From positions 1 to 5,631 of the forward strand of contig JAGPGI010000201.1 in the NCBI GenBank assembly GCA_018056045.1: 5,631 bases of DNA. Reading direction: 5' to 3'. The DNA comes from Paracoccus sp. (in: a-proteobacteria). GTDB lineage: Bacteria; Pseudomonadota; Alphaproteobacteria; Rhodobacterales; Rhodobacteraceae. Shown one piece after another: positions 1-5,548 of the stretch; within the stretch, counting starts at the first letter, position 1, and each line of letters starts with the position of its first letter. A program made the position numbers and the translations under genes. Under the pieces are notes generated by a model. That model made no database searches, was not told where the DNA came from, and saw only the letters and a list, made by a program, of their open reading frames with translations.

Positions 1-921
1 GGTGGTATGCTCGATGCTGAAGCGCTCTTGCAGGACCGCCTCGGCCCGCGTCGTCAGAACGCGCAAATCGGCCTCGGGCTGCGGCCGGATCTTCAGCGTC
101 GCCAGGGCCCGCCCCGAGGTGATCTGCCAGACATGGACATGGTTCACATCGGCAATGCCGGGGATATTGGCCTTGAGATGGGTGATGATCATCTGGGGGT
201 CAATCTCGTCCGGGGCGCCTTCCAGCAGGATATGCAGGGTGCTTTTCAGCAGTCTCCAGGCGCCGAGCAGGATCAGCAGCGAGACAAAGACCGACAGGAT
301 CGGGTCGATCGGGGTCCAGCCCGTATACCAGATCATCACGGCGGCGATGATCGCGCCCACCGACCCCAGCAGGTCGCCCATGACATGCAGGATCGCGCCC
401 TTGACGTTCACATGCTCGCTGTCGCCCCGGCTCAGCAGCCACAGGACGAACAGGTTCACCAGCATGCCGATGACGGCGATGACGAACATCGGCCCGGCCA
501 GCACCGGTTGCGGATCGCGGAAACGGGCGATGGCTTCGAACAGGATGAAGCCGACGATGCCGAACAGCGTCAGCGCATTGACCAGCCCGGCGATGACCTC
601 GAACCGGGCATAGCCGAAGGTGCGCCGGCCATCGGCGGCGCGGCGGCCCATGCGAAAGGCGGCGAAGGCCAGACCAAGCGCGAAGGCATCGGTGAACATG
701 TGCCCGGCATCGGCCAAAAGCGCCAGCGAGCCCGAGAGGATGCCGCCCACCGCCTCGACCAGCATGAAGGCGAAGATGATGAAGAACGAAAGCAGGATTT
801 TCTTTTCATTCGCCAAGGTGACTGCCGGGACATGCGAATGGTCATGTTCGTGGCCGTGATCATGCCCGGCATGAGCGGAATGGTCGTCTGCGGCGTGATC
901 GTGCTGGGCAGGCTGCGCCAT
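1..921 (-). CDS. Cation diffusion facilitator (CDF) metal exporter, zinc type, C-terminal end cut by window edge
   Basis: Inner-membrane antiporter expected to export Zn2+ (possibly Cd2+ or Co2+) in exchange for protons. The reading frame is open for 307 codons from the ATG at 919-921 to position 1 with no stop, so only the last residues are missing. The first 30 residues hold ten histidines in HDH/HGH runs, typical of CzcD/ZitB-like members. Membrane segments can be read from about residue 42 to 225. The transport site is visible as H74-x3-D78 in TM2 (LADAGHMFTD) and H179-x3-D183 in TM5 (HVMGDLLGS). An HDHD site is the arrangement associated with zinc-preferring CDFs, whereas YiiP has D in the first position. 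Residues from about 235 form the cytoplasmic domain, with the conserved HVHVWQ at 261-266. A weak GGA lies 7 nt before the ATG. It follows an arsR-type gene on the same strand and has its own operator. Family assignment is secure; exact metal is inferred. Confidence 0.95.
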   Translation of the reverse strand, partial: MAQPAQHDHAADDHSAHAGHDHGHEHDHSHVPAVTLANEKKILLSFFIIFAFMLVEAVGGILSGSLALLADAGHMFTDAFALGLAFAAFRMGRRAADGRRTFGYARFEVIAGLVNALTLFGIVGFILFEAIARFRDPQPVLAGPMFVIAVIGMLVNLFVLWLLSRGDSEHVNVKGAILHVMGDLLGSVGAIIAAVMIWYTGWTPIDPILSVFVSLLILLGAWRLLKSTLHILLEGAPDEIDPQMIITHLKANIPGIADVNHVHVWQITSGRALATLKIRPQPEADLRVLTTRAEAVLQERFSIEHTT

Positions 922-950
922 GGGTCAATCCAGTTTCAAAGCTTACACAG

Positions 951-981
951 TTGAATATCTGTTCAATCGTATAGGTGTCAA
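951..981 (-). promoter_or_regulatory. Exporter promoter overlapped by an SmtB/CzrA-like operator
   Basis: Read on the minus strand, a consensus -35 TTGACA (976-981) is followed after 18 bp by a weak -10 TATTCA (952-957). The palindrome TTGAACAGATATTCAA (951-966) lies over the -10 and the spacer. It has the TGAACA-N2-TATTCA layout known for operators of alpha5-type ArsR/SmtB zinc repressors. A start near 945 would give a leader of about 24 nt before the exporter ATG. The sequence match and overlap are seen directly; binding by the neighbouring ArsR protein is inferred. Confidence 0.75.
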
Positions 982-1014
982 TGACGGAATCTGCCGGGCC
1001 TTCTGCGATTCAGA

Positions 1015-1039
1015 AAGGCGCCGTCGCTGGCGGCGCCTT
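1015..1039 (-). terminator. Hairpin after the arsR-type gene, likely intrinsic terminator
   Basis: Perfect 9-bp inverted repeat AAGGCGCCG (1015-1023) and CGGCGCCTT (1031-1039) with a 7-nt loop, starting 5 nt after the repressor stop codon. On the minus strand the stem ends in CCTTTCTG, so the T-run is short and interrupted. It probably ends or reduces transcription from the repressor gene, leaving the exporter dependent on its own promoter. Because the stem is symmetrical it could also stop transcription coming from the other side. Confidence 0.65.
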
Positions 1040-1044
1040 GCGGA

Positions 1045-1383
1045 TCAGTCGTCCTGATGGTCTTCGGCGATGTGGCTGGCCATGTCGATCAGCACATGGC
1101 TGACATGCAGATCGGCGATTTCGTAAAAGATCTGCTTGGCCTGCCGCACGCCCTTGACCAGCCGCGCCCCTCGCAAAAGCCGCAGGTGATGGCTGACCAG
1201 CGACACGGACAGGTCCAGCCGCTCGGCGATTTCGCTGACCGGGACCGGCCCGCCCAGACAGCAAAGCACGATCCGCAGCCGGGAGGGGTCGCCAAGCAGC
1301 CGGAAGGTCTCGGCCAGAATCGCGACCTCGTTCTGGGACAGCGTCGCGGCTTGCGAATGCGCCGGCGCGGGATAGTCGTGCAT
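1045..1383 (-). CDS. ArsR/SmtB-family metal-sensing repressor with alpha5 zinc site
   Basis: 112-aa dimeric winged-helix repressor that should leave DNA when it binds metal. The core helix-turn-helix is readable as VSEIAERLDLSVSLVSHHL (residues 49-67) after the family motif LLGDPSRLRI (29-38). Near the C terminus D91-x-H93, then ten residues, H104-x2-E107 reproduces the alpha5 zinc site of SmtB (D-x-H-x10-H-x2-E/H), shared between the two subunits. The arsenic-type CxCxxC in the DNA-binding helix is absent, although a CC pair sits at 41-42. This makes zinc, or zinc/cobalt, the likely effector. The ATG at 1381-1383 was chosen over an upstream in-frame ATG at 1431 because AAGGG lies 8 nt before it. 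Downstream comes its likely target, the CDF exporter. A nucleotidyltransferase-fold gene is divergent. Confidence 0.92.
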   Translation of the reverse strand: MHDYPAPAHSQAATLSQNEVAILAETFRLLGDPSRLRIVLCCLGGPVPVSEIAERLDLSVSLVSHHLRLLRGARLVKGVRQAKQIFYEIADLHVSHVLIDMASHIAEDHQDD

Positions 1384-1455
1384 GCTCAAAACCCTTGGTC
1401 GCGGGCGGTGCAGGGGCGGCGGGTCAGCCAACCGGCCGCGCTGCCCGATCGCGCA

Positions 1456-1484
1456 AGGCTATCAATCTGCCGGCGCGAAGACAA
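1456..1484 (-). promoter_or_regulatory. Possible promoter of the arsR-type gene
   Basis: On the minus strand, TTGTCT (1479-1484) and TAGCCT (1456-1461) are separated by exactly 17 bp, about 73 nt ahead of the repressor start codon. Matches to the sigma-70 consensus are partial (4 of 6 at -35, 3 of 6 at -10). It is the best candidate in the 185-bp divergent spacer, but it does not overlap the TTGAA/TTCAA repeats, which begin about 19 bp further upstream. Confidence 0.35.
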
Positions 1485-1502
1485 CGACGCCGCTGCGGAC
1501 AT

Positions 1503-1537
1503 CCATGTTCAACAGACTTTTCTTTTGTTGAACATGG
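1503..1537. repeat. Perfect 12-bp inverted repeat, candidate operator
   Basis: CCATGTTCAACA (1503-1514) and TGTTGAACATGG (1526-1537) are exact reverse complements around an 11-nt pyrimidine-rich spacer. The core TTGAACA matches the half-site of the exporter operator at 951-966. The right arm also recurs as a direct copy, TGTTGAACATG, at 1561-1571, 35 bp away, where it contains the start codon of the rightward gene. It lies upstream of that gene and behind the arsR-type gene. A role as a repressor site is inferred. Confidence 0.6.
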
Positions 1538-1542
1538 GTGTA

Positions 1543-1567
1543 TTCAACAGTCAAAGGAACTGTTGAA
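1543..1567 (+). promoter_or_regulatory. Inverted repeat with the ribosome binding site in its loop
   Basis: TTCAACAGT (1543-1551) and ACTGTTGAA (1559-1567) are exact reverse complements. The 7-nt loop CAAAGGA holds most of the Shine-Dalgarno sequence of the gene that starts at 1569. The second arm ends one base before the start codon. As DNA it supplies two more TTGAA-type half-sites; with TTGAA at 1528-1532 it also forms TTGAACA-N6-TATTCAA, close to the exporter operator but with 4 extra bases in the centre. As RNA it could fold and affect initiation. Which level matters cannot be told from sequence. Confidence 0.55.
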
Positions 1568-1568
1568 C

Positions 1569-2579
1569 ATGATCTTTCGCCATAGCCCCATCGCCCATGC
1601 CGCCTATCACGACCTGCTGCGCGCGCTGCGCGACGAGGCGGTGGGCGATCTGCGCGGCACGCCGACGCGGGTCACCCGCAACGGCCGCGTCTATTGGTAT
1701 GACAGCTACCGCGTCGGCAGCGAGGTCAGAAAGCACTATATCGGCGAGGACAGTCCCGAACTGGCGGCCCGCATCGCGCGCCATGGCGACGAGCGCGCTC
1801 CGGCCCGGCAGCGCCGCAGCGACCGCGCGCGGCTGGTCCGGCTGTTGCGCGCCGAGGGCTATCTGGGCCTTGATCCCTCGACCGGCAGCCTGATGGCCGC
1901 CTTGTCGGGGGCGGGCGTGTTCAGGCTGGGCGGCACGGTTGTCGGAACCCATGCCTTTCGGCTCTATGAGGGCGAGCTGAACCTGCGGCTTGGCCTTGAT
2001 CACGCCGCCCAGACCGACGATCTGGACATTGCCAGCTTCGAGCGGCTGTCGCTGGCGCTTGAGGATGCGGCCGCGCCGCCGGTCCAGCAGGTGCTGGCGG
2101 ATTTCTCATTCGCGCCGGTGCCCAGCCTTGAACAGGGCCGGACATGGCGCTGGCGGCAGACGACGGGAAATGCGCTGGTCGAGTTCCTGACCCCGGCCTT
2201 TGGCGCCGAGGGGCTGCGCGCCCTGCCGGCCCTTGGCGTGCAGGCGCAGGCGCTGCATTACCTGAATTTTCTGCTGGCCGATCCGGTTCCCGCCGCCATC
2301 CCCTATCGCAGCGGCGTGCTGGTCCAGATCCCGCGCCCCGAACGCTTTGCCATCCACAAGCTGATCGTCGCCGACCGTCGCCGGGGCGAGGACCGGCTGA
2401 AGGCCGCCAAGGATCGGGCGCAGGCGGCGCTGCTGATCGCCGCGCTGGCCGAGGACCGCCCCGATGAGCTGGCCGAGGCCTTGGAGGATGCGCAGTCGCG
2501 CGGCCCGCGCTGGCGCGAGCGCATCGGCGCAAGCCTTGCGCGAATGCCCGAAAGCGCCGCGCGGCTCGCCCGGCTGTGA
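1569..2579 (+). CDS. GSU2403-family nucleotidyltransferase-fold protein (NTP_transf_8 type)
   Basis: 336-aa soluble protein that I recognise as GSU2403-like; the biological reaction of the family is not established to my knowledge. Residues 38-60 (GRVYWYDSYRV to HYIGE) form a small basic beta-rich N-terminal element, followed by a charged helical stretch. The nucleotidyltransferase core starts near 115: FRLGGTVVGTHAF (118-130) corresponds to the glycine-rich helix turn, T149-D-D-L-D153 to the DxD metal-binding pair, and VEFLTP (204-209) supplies a likely third acidic residue, E205. RPERFAIHKLIVADRR (256-271) is a strongly conserved-looking family segment, and the C terminus is helical. The active-site residues seem intact, so catalysis is plausible. 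AAAGGAA lies 9 nt before the ATG. The frame is open further upstream to 1395, but that part has no RBS and runs through operator-like repeats. It is divergent from a metal-sensing repressor and convergent with the LysR gene, 22 bp away. Confidence 0.82.
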   Translation: MIFRHSPIAHAAYHDLLRALRDEAVGDLRGTPTRVTRNGRVYWYDSYRVGSEVRKHYIGEDSPELAARIARHGDERAPARQRRSDRARLVRLLRAEGYLGLDPSTGSLMAALSGAGVFRLGGTVVGTHAFRLYEGELNLRLGLDHAAQTDDLDIASFERLSLALEDAAAPPVQQVLADFSFAPVPSLEQGRTWRWRQTTGNALVEFLTPAFGAEGLRALPALGVQAQALHYLNFLLADPVPAAIPYRSGVLVQIPRPERFAIHKLIVADRRRGEDRLKAAKDRAQAALLIAALAEDRPDELAEALEDAQSRGPRWRERIGASLARMPESAARLARL

Positions 2580-2601
2580 TCGGGGCAGGGCGCGGCGGGG
2601 G

Positions 2602-3534
2602 TCAGGGTTTCAGGCCCAGAAGCCGGCTGCTCTGTGCCTCGATCCAGTCCTGGGCATGGGTCATGAAGGCCTTGTGGAGTTGCGTGCGCTCGGCCCCGTC
2701 GCTCATCAGCAGGCCAAGGTTCATCGGGCGCTGCTGGCCGGTCAGCGGCACGAAGCGCATGGGCTTGCCATCCGGCGCCACGTCGTTCAGCGGCCGCAGG
2801 TTCACGATGGAATAGCCAAAGCCATTGGCGACAAGGCTGCGCATGACGGCCATGTCGCGGGTGCGCTCGGCGATATTGGCGCGCAACCCTTCGCGGGTGA
2901 AAAAGGACAGGAAGTAATCCGCGCTCATCGGCAGGTCCAGCAGCACCATCGGATGCGGCGCGATCTCGTGGATCGAGACGGCGGGCAGATGCGCCAGCGC
3001 ATGGCCCTCGGACATGGCGACCAGCGGCGGCAATTCGGTGATCGGAAAGAAATGCAGATCCGCCGGCAGGTCCAGATCATAGGTCAGCGCCAGATCGATC
3101 TTGGCCTGCCGCAGCAGGCTGAACAGCTCGGCCTGATCGGTTTCCACCTGCGAGATGCGGACCTCGCTATATTGCTGGATGAAGCTGCGCCGCAGGCCGG
3201 GCAGCACGATCTGGGCGATGGTGCTCAGGCATCCCACCGCCAGCGGCCCGCGCACCGAACCCGACAGATCGCCCGCCAGATCGCGCAAGGCCGCCGCCTG
3301 CCGCAGCACCATCTGGGCGTGATCCAGAAGCTTGCGCCCGGCCAGCGTCGGGGTCAGCCCCTGCGCGTGATAGCGCACGAACAGCTTGACCCCCAGTTCT
3401 TCCTCGAGCTGCGAGACCCCGGCCGAGATCGAGGGCGACGAGACATTGACCTGTTGCGAGGCGGCGGCAATGCTGCCCGTCTCGCCCACGGCCACGAAAT
3501 ATTCCAGCTGTCGCAACGTATAGCGCAGGGGCAT
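2602..3534 (-). CDS. LysR-family transcriptional regulator
   Basis: 310-aa LysR-type regulator of normal length. Residues 4-63 are the winged helix-turn-helix: TLRQLEYFVAVGETGSIAAA, then SSPSISAGVSQLEEELGVKLFVR, the classic recognition-helix and wing pattern. Residues from about 90 to 300 are the periplasmic-binding-protein-like effector domain, starting GPLAVGCLSTIAQIVLP. Such proteins usually activate divergent or adjacent catabolic genes when a pathway compound binds. The start at 3534 is supported by AAGGA 6 nt upstream. It lies downstream of the HpaB-type hydroxylase gene on the same strand. The perfect palindromes between that gene and the rightward flavoprotein gene (5338-5435) are its probable targets. 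Its 3' end faces the nucleotidyltransferase gene and no terminator hairpin is visible in the 22-bp gap. The ligand is unknown. Confidence 0.95.
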   Translation of the reverse strand: MPLRYTLRQLEYFVAVGETGSIAAASQQVNVSSPSISAGVSQLEEELGVKLFVRYHAQGLTPTLAGRKLLDHAQMVLRQAAALRDLAGDLSGSVRGPLAVGCLSTIAQIVLPGLRRSFIQQYSEVRISQVETDQAELFSLLRQAKIDLALTYDLDLPADLHFFPITELPPLVAMSEGHALAHLPAVSIHEIAPHPMVLLDLPMSADYFLSFFTREGLRANIAERTRDMAVMRSLVANGFGYSIVNLRPLNDVAPDGKPMRFVPLTGQQRPMNLGLLMSDGAERTQLHKAFMTHAQDWIEAQSSRLLGLKP

Positions 3535-3676
3535 CGGTCATCCTTGGCGGGCCAGACGGTAAAATCCGCCCGGACCCAGTTCAGAACGGCAAACGGAGTG
3601 ATGAAAAACCAGCGACATCCAATATCCGGTTTCCGGCACCTGCCAGAAGGGCCGCGGACCGCCACCACTCTGGATC

Positions 3677-3700
3677 AAAACCGCGCCCTGCGGCAAGCGG
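3677..3700 (-). terminator. Candidate intrinsic terminator after the HpaB-type gene
   Basis: Starting 9 nt after the hydroxylase stop, the minus strand reads CCGC-TT-GCC-GCAG-GGC-GCGG followed by TTTTG. This is a 7-bp GC stem with a 2-nt bulge and a 4-nt loop, then four T. The hairpin is imperfect, so termination may be partial. If it works, the LysR gene has its own promoter somewhere in 3535-3680; no convincing -35/-10 pair was found there. Confidence 0.4.
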
Positions 3701-3709
3701 GTCAATGCC

Positions 3710-5245
3710 CTAGCCCGGATCCACCCGGGGCTTTCGCGCGCGCGGCCAGTCGGTCGCATACCATTTGCTGACGGCGCTGTCGCCGAGGGTCAGGGTCGCC
3801 TCGCCCAGCACCCGGTCGCTGAGGCCCGCCATCTGCCCGACCAGCGCCATCGGCCCCTCCCAGTCGAAATTGCGATAGACGGCGGCCAGTTGGCTATGGG
3901 GTGGCGACTGGCCGAAAAGCTGAAAGGCCAGCCGGTGCCCGGCATAGTCCGAACTGACCAGATCGCGGGCAAAGGCCAGCAGCTTGCGGCGGTCCTCGGC
4001 CAGCCATTCCTCGTTCAGGCTATAGTATTTCTGCAGCCATGGCCCGGTCTCGGGGGCGTCGAAGGCGCTGGCATTCGGGGTCAGGCTGAGCTGGCCGCCG
4101 CACAGCTCGCGCGTCAGGTTCATCATCTCGTGCAGTTGCGAACAGGCCAGCACCCGGCCGGCATAAAGCAGCGACTGGTTGGGCATCATCAGCCCGGCGG
4201 GGGATTTCTCGCCAAGCGCCACGGCGGCGGTCAGATGGGCGTTGATCCCCTCGCGCCAGACGGCCAGCCGGGCCAGTTTTTCCTGCACGCCCTGCTGGCG
4301 GTCAAGGCCGGTCTGGCGCGTGTTCAAAAGCGCCGCCCCGATCAGCATGTCCGCCAGCTTCAGGATGCGCTGGACAAAGGCAAAGGCCGAATAGCGGTGC
4401 AGGGTCGCATGGATATGGCGCGCGGCGCGGGTGCTGCGCAGAAAGAGCACGTTTTCCCACGGGATCAGCACATCGTCAAAGATGACCAGCGCCTCGATCT
4501 CGTCAAAGCGGTTGGACAGCGGATAGTCACGCTCGGCCCCGGCCTGCGCAAAGCCCGAGCGGCAGATGAATTTCAGCCCCGCCGCGTTCTGGTCGCAGAC
4601 AAAGCCGATGGCGTAATCCGATTGCGCGGCATCGCCCCAATTGGTGATCGTGGGCTTCACATAGGCGAGGTTCGCATAGGCCGCCGCGGTTTCGAACTTG
4701 GCGCCGCGCACGATGATGCCGGCATCGGTTTCGCGCACCACATGCAGCGACATGTCCGGGTCCTGCGCCTGCGGCGGCTTTGAGCGGTCGCCCTTGGGAT
4801 CGGTATTGGCCGAGATGTGGAACAGGTCCTGATGCAGCGCCCGGTCGATATGGGCGCGGATATTGCCGGCAAATTGCGGCTCGATCTCGGCCAGCGCATC
4901 GGCGGCGTCGTAAAGCGACCAGAACTCGCCCAAAGTGTCGTCGCCGACCCGTGTCACCACGCCGCCCAGCTCGTTCAGCACGCGGTCGGTGGCGCGGCGC
5001 TTGGCCCACCAATCGGCCTGCGACACCGGCAGGCGGGCGCTGATCGTATTCGTCTGGCCGTTCTCGGTCCAGGTCAGGATGTCGCGATGCGCCTCGTCCT
5101 GCTGCATGTCATGGATGCGCGCGCGGATATCGACCAGCGGGCGAAAGGCGGGATGCGTGGTCACGTCGCGGACCCGCTCGCCATCGATATGGATATCGCG
5201 GTTGCCGCGGATCGACTCGCGGTAGTCGTCGCCGGTGCGGATCAT
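3710..5245 (-). CDS. HpaB-family FADH2-dependent aromatic hydroxylase (4-hydroxyphenylacetate 3-monooxygenase-like)
   Basis: 511-aa cytoplasmic group D flavin monooxygenase. The family uses FADH2 from a separate reductase and O2 to hydroxylate phenols. Family landmarks in order: RTGDDYRESI (3-12), GERVRDVTTHPAF (22-34), FHISAN with H143 at the place of the substrate-binding histidine of HpaB, ETDAGIIVRGAKFE (172-185), DYPLSNRFDEIEALVIFDDVLIPWENVLF (240-268), and a C-terminal helical domain. The usual G-R-(S/T)-P-D-Y segment is replaced by TRVGDD near 98-103, so the substrate may not be 4-hydroxyphenylacetate. Alternatives include PvcC-like or chlorophenol-monooxygenase-like enzymes. The start at 5245 was chosen because AAGAGG lies 5 nt upstream and homologues begin with M-x-RTG; an in-frame ATG at 5278 would add 11 residues but has only a weak RBS. 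No HpaC-type reductase is in the window. The gene is divergent from a flavoprotein gene and followed by a LysR gene. Confidence 0.88.
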   Translation of the reverse strand: MIRTGDDYRESIRGNRDIHIDGERVRDVTTHPAFRPLVDIRARIHDMQQDEAHRDILTWTENGQTNTISARLPVSQADWWAKRRATDRVLNELGGVVTRVGDDTLGEFWSLYDAADALAEIEPQFAGNIRAHIDRALHQDLFHISANTDPKGDRSKPPQAQDPDMSLHVVRETDAGIIVRGAKFETAAAYANLAYVKPTITNWGDAAQSDYAIGFVCDQNAAGLKFICRSGFAQAGAERDYPLSNRFDEIEALVIFDDVLIPWENVLFLRSTRAARHIHATLHRYSAFAFVQRILKLADMLIGAALLNTRQTGLDRQQGVQEKLARLAVWREGINAHLTAAVALGEKSPAGLMMPNQSLLYAGRVLACSQLHEMMNLTRELCGGQLSLTPNASAFDAPETGPWLQKYYSLNEEWLAEDRRKLLAFARDLVSSDYAGHRLAFQLFGQSPPHSQLAAVYRNFDWEGPMALVGQMAGLSDRVLGEATLTLGDSAVSKWYATDWPRARKPRVDPG

Positions 5246-5337
5246 CTGGACCTCTTGCGCCTTGGCCCTGCGGGCCATTCGCGGACAAGTCTTTCACGCG
5301 GGCGGGGGCGGCGGAAAGTCGGGCTTTTCTCAGCCGC

Positions 5338-5356
5338 GCTTAGGCTTTGCCTAAGC
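5338..5356. promoter_or_regulatory. Perfect palindrome, probable LysR-type operator, copy proximal to the hydroxylase
   Basis: GCTTAGGC-TTT-GCCTAAGC is a perfect inverted repeat with 8-bp arms. Its core, TTAGGC-N3-GCCTAA, contains the T-N11-A spacing of LysR-type boxes. It lies 92 nt before the hydroxylase start codon, a normal distance for an activator site. A second copy is at 5421-5435. That the nearby LysR protein binds here is inferred from position and symmetry. Confidence 0.65.
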
Positions 5357-5420
5357 CGGGCCGCAAAAGGCGGCCGGTCCGGGGTTGGATGGGCCGATCC
5401 GGGCGGCATGGCCGGTGGCT

Positions 5421-5435
5421 TTAGGCTCTGCCTAA
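5421..5435. promoter_or_regulatory. Second copy of the palindrome, proximal to the rightward flavoprotein gene
   Basis: TTAGGC-TCT-GCCTAA has the same 6-bp arms as the copy at 5338-5356, with only the central triplet differing. The centres are 81 bp apart, and this copy ends 113 nt before the ATG at 5549. Conserved arms with a changed centre indicate selection on protein contacts. Two sites in a divergent region suit one dimer pair per promoter, or a tetramer bridging both. Confidence 0.65.
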
Positions 5436-5548
5436 GGCTTGGTGCAGAAAACGGTAATTTTCGGGTTTCCTGGCCGGGTCTAGGTTGGCTGCGGGATGTT
5501 TGCCGGTGTTTGCGGCCATCCTCCGAAACCCGGAAAAAGGACGCAGAA

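Noticed and set aside
7..954. Long rightward open frame opposite the CDF gene
   Set aside because: It is the mirror of the minus-strand exporter: low-complexity Q/D/H/R-rich translation, no RBS, and the opposite strand has clear CDF motifs. High GC content makes such antisense frames common.
1395..1568. Upstream extension of the nucleotidyltransferase frame to 1395
   Set aside because: The extra 58 codons have no RBS, look like random high-GC translation, and cross the operator-like repeats. The ATG at 1569 has a good Shine-Dalgarno sequence and begins the recognisable protein.
3626..3636. CCGG-TTT-CCGG palindrome upstream of the LysR gene, as a possible autoregulatory site
   Set aside because: The arms are only 4 bp of G/C in GC-rich DNA and do not match the TTAGGC/GCCTAA arms; likely chance.
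3538..3759. 73-codon leftward frame filling the gap between the hydroxylase and the LysR gene
   Set aside because: It starts inside the hydroxylase, crosses the candidate terminator, has no RBS and matches nothing I recognise. The gap is better read as non-coding spacer.
2464..3771. 435-codon rightward open frame
   Set aside because: It overlaps the 3' end of the nucleotidyltransferase and all of the LysR gene antisense. The translation has no recognisable domain and is biased to R/Q/H/G as expected of an antisense shadow.
3890..4783. 297-codon rightward open frame opposite the hydroxylase
   Set aside because: Antisense shadow of the HpaB-type gene; no RBS and no family resemblance.
5359..5375. 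GGCCGC-AAAAG-GCGGCC hairpin next to the first palindrome
   Set aside because: A 6-bp GC stem without a T-run on either strand. It does not end any gene and is likely by chance in this composition.
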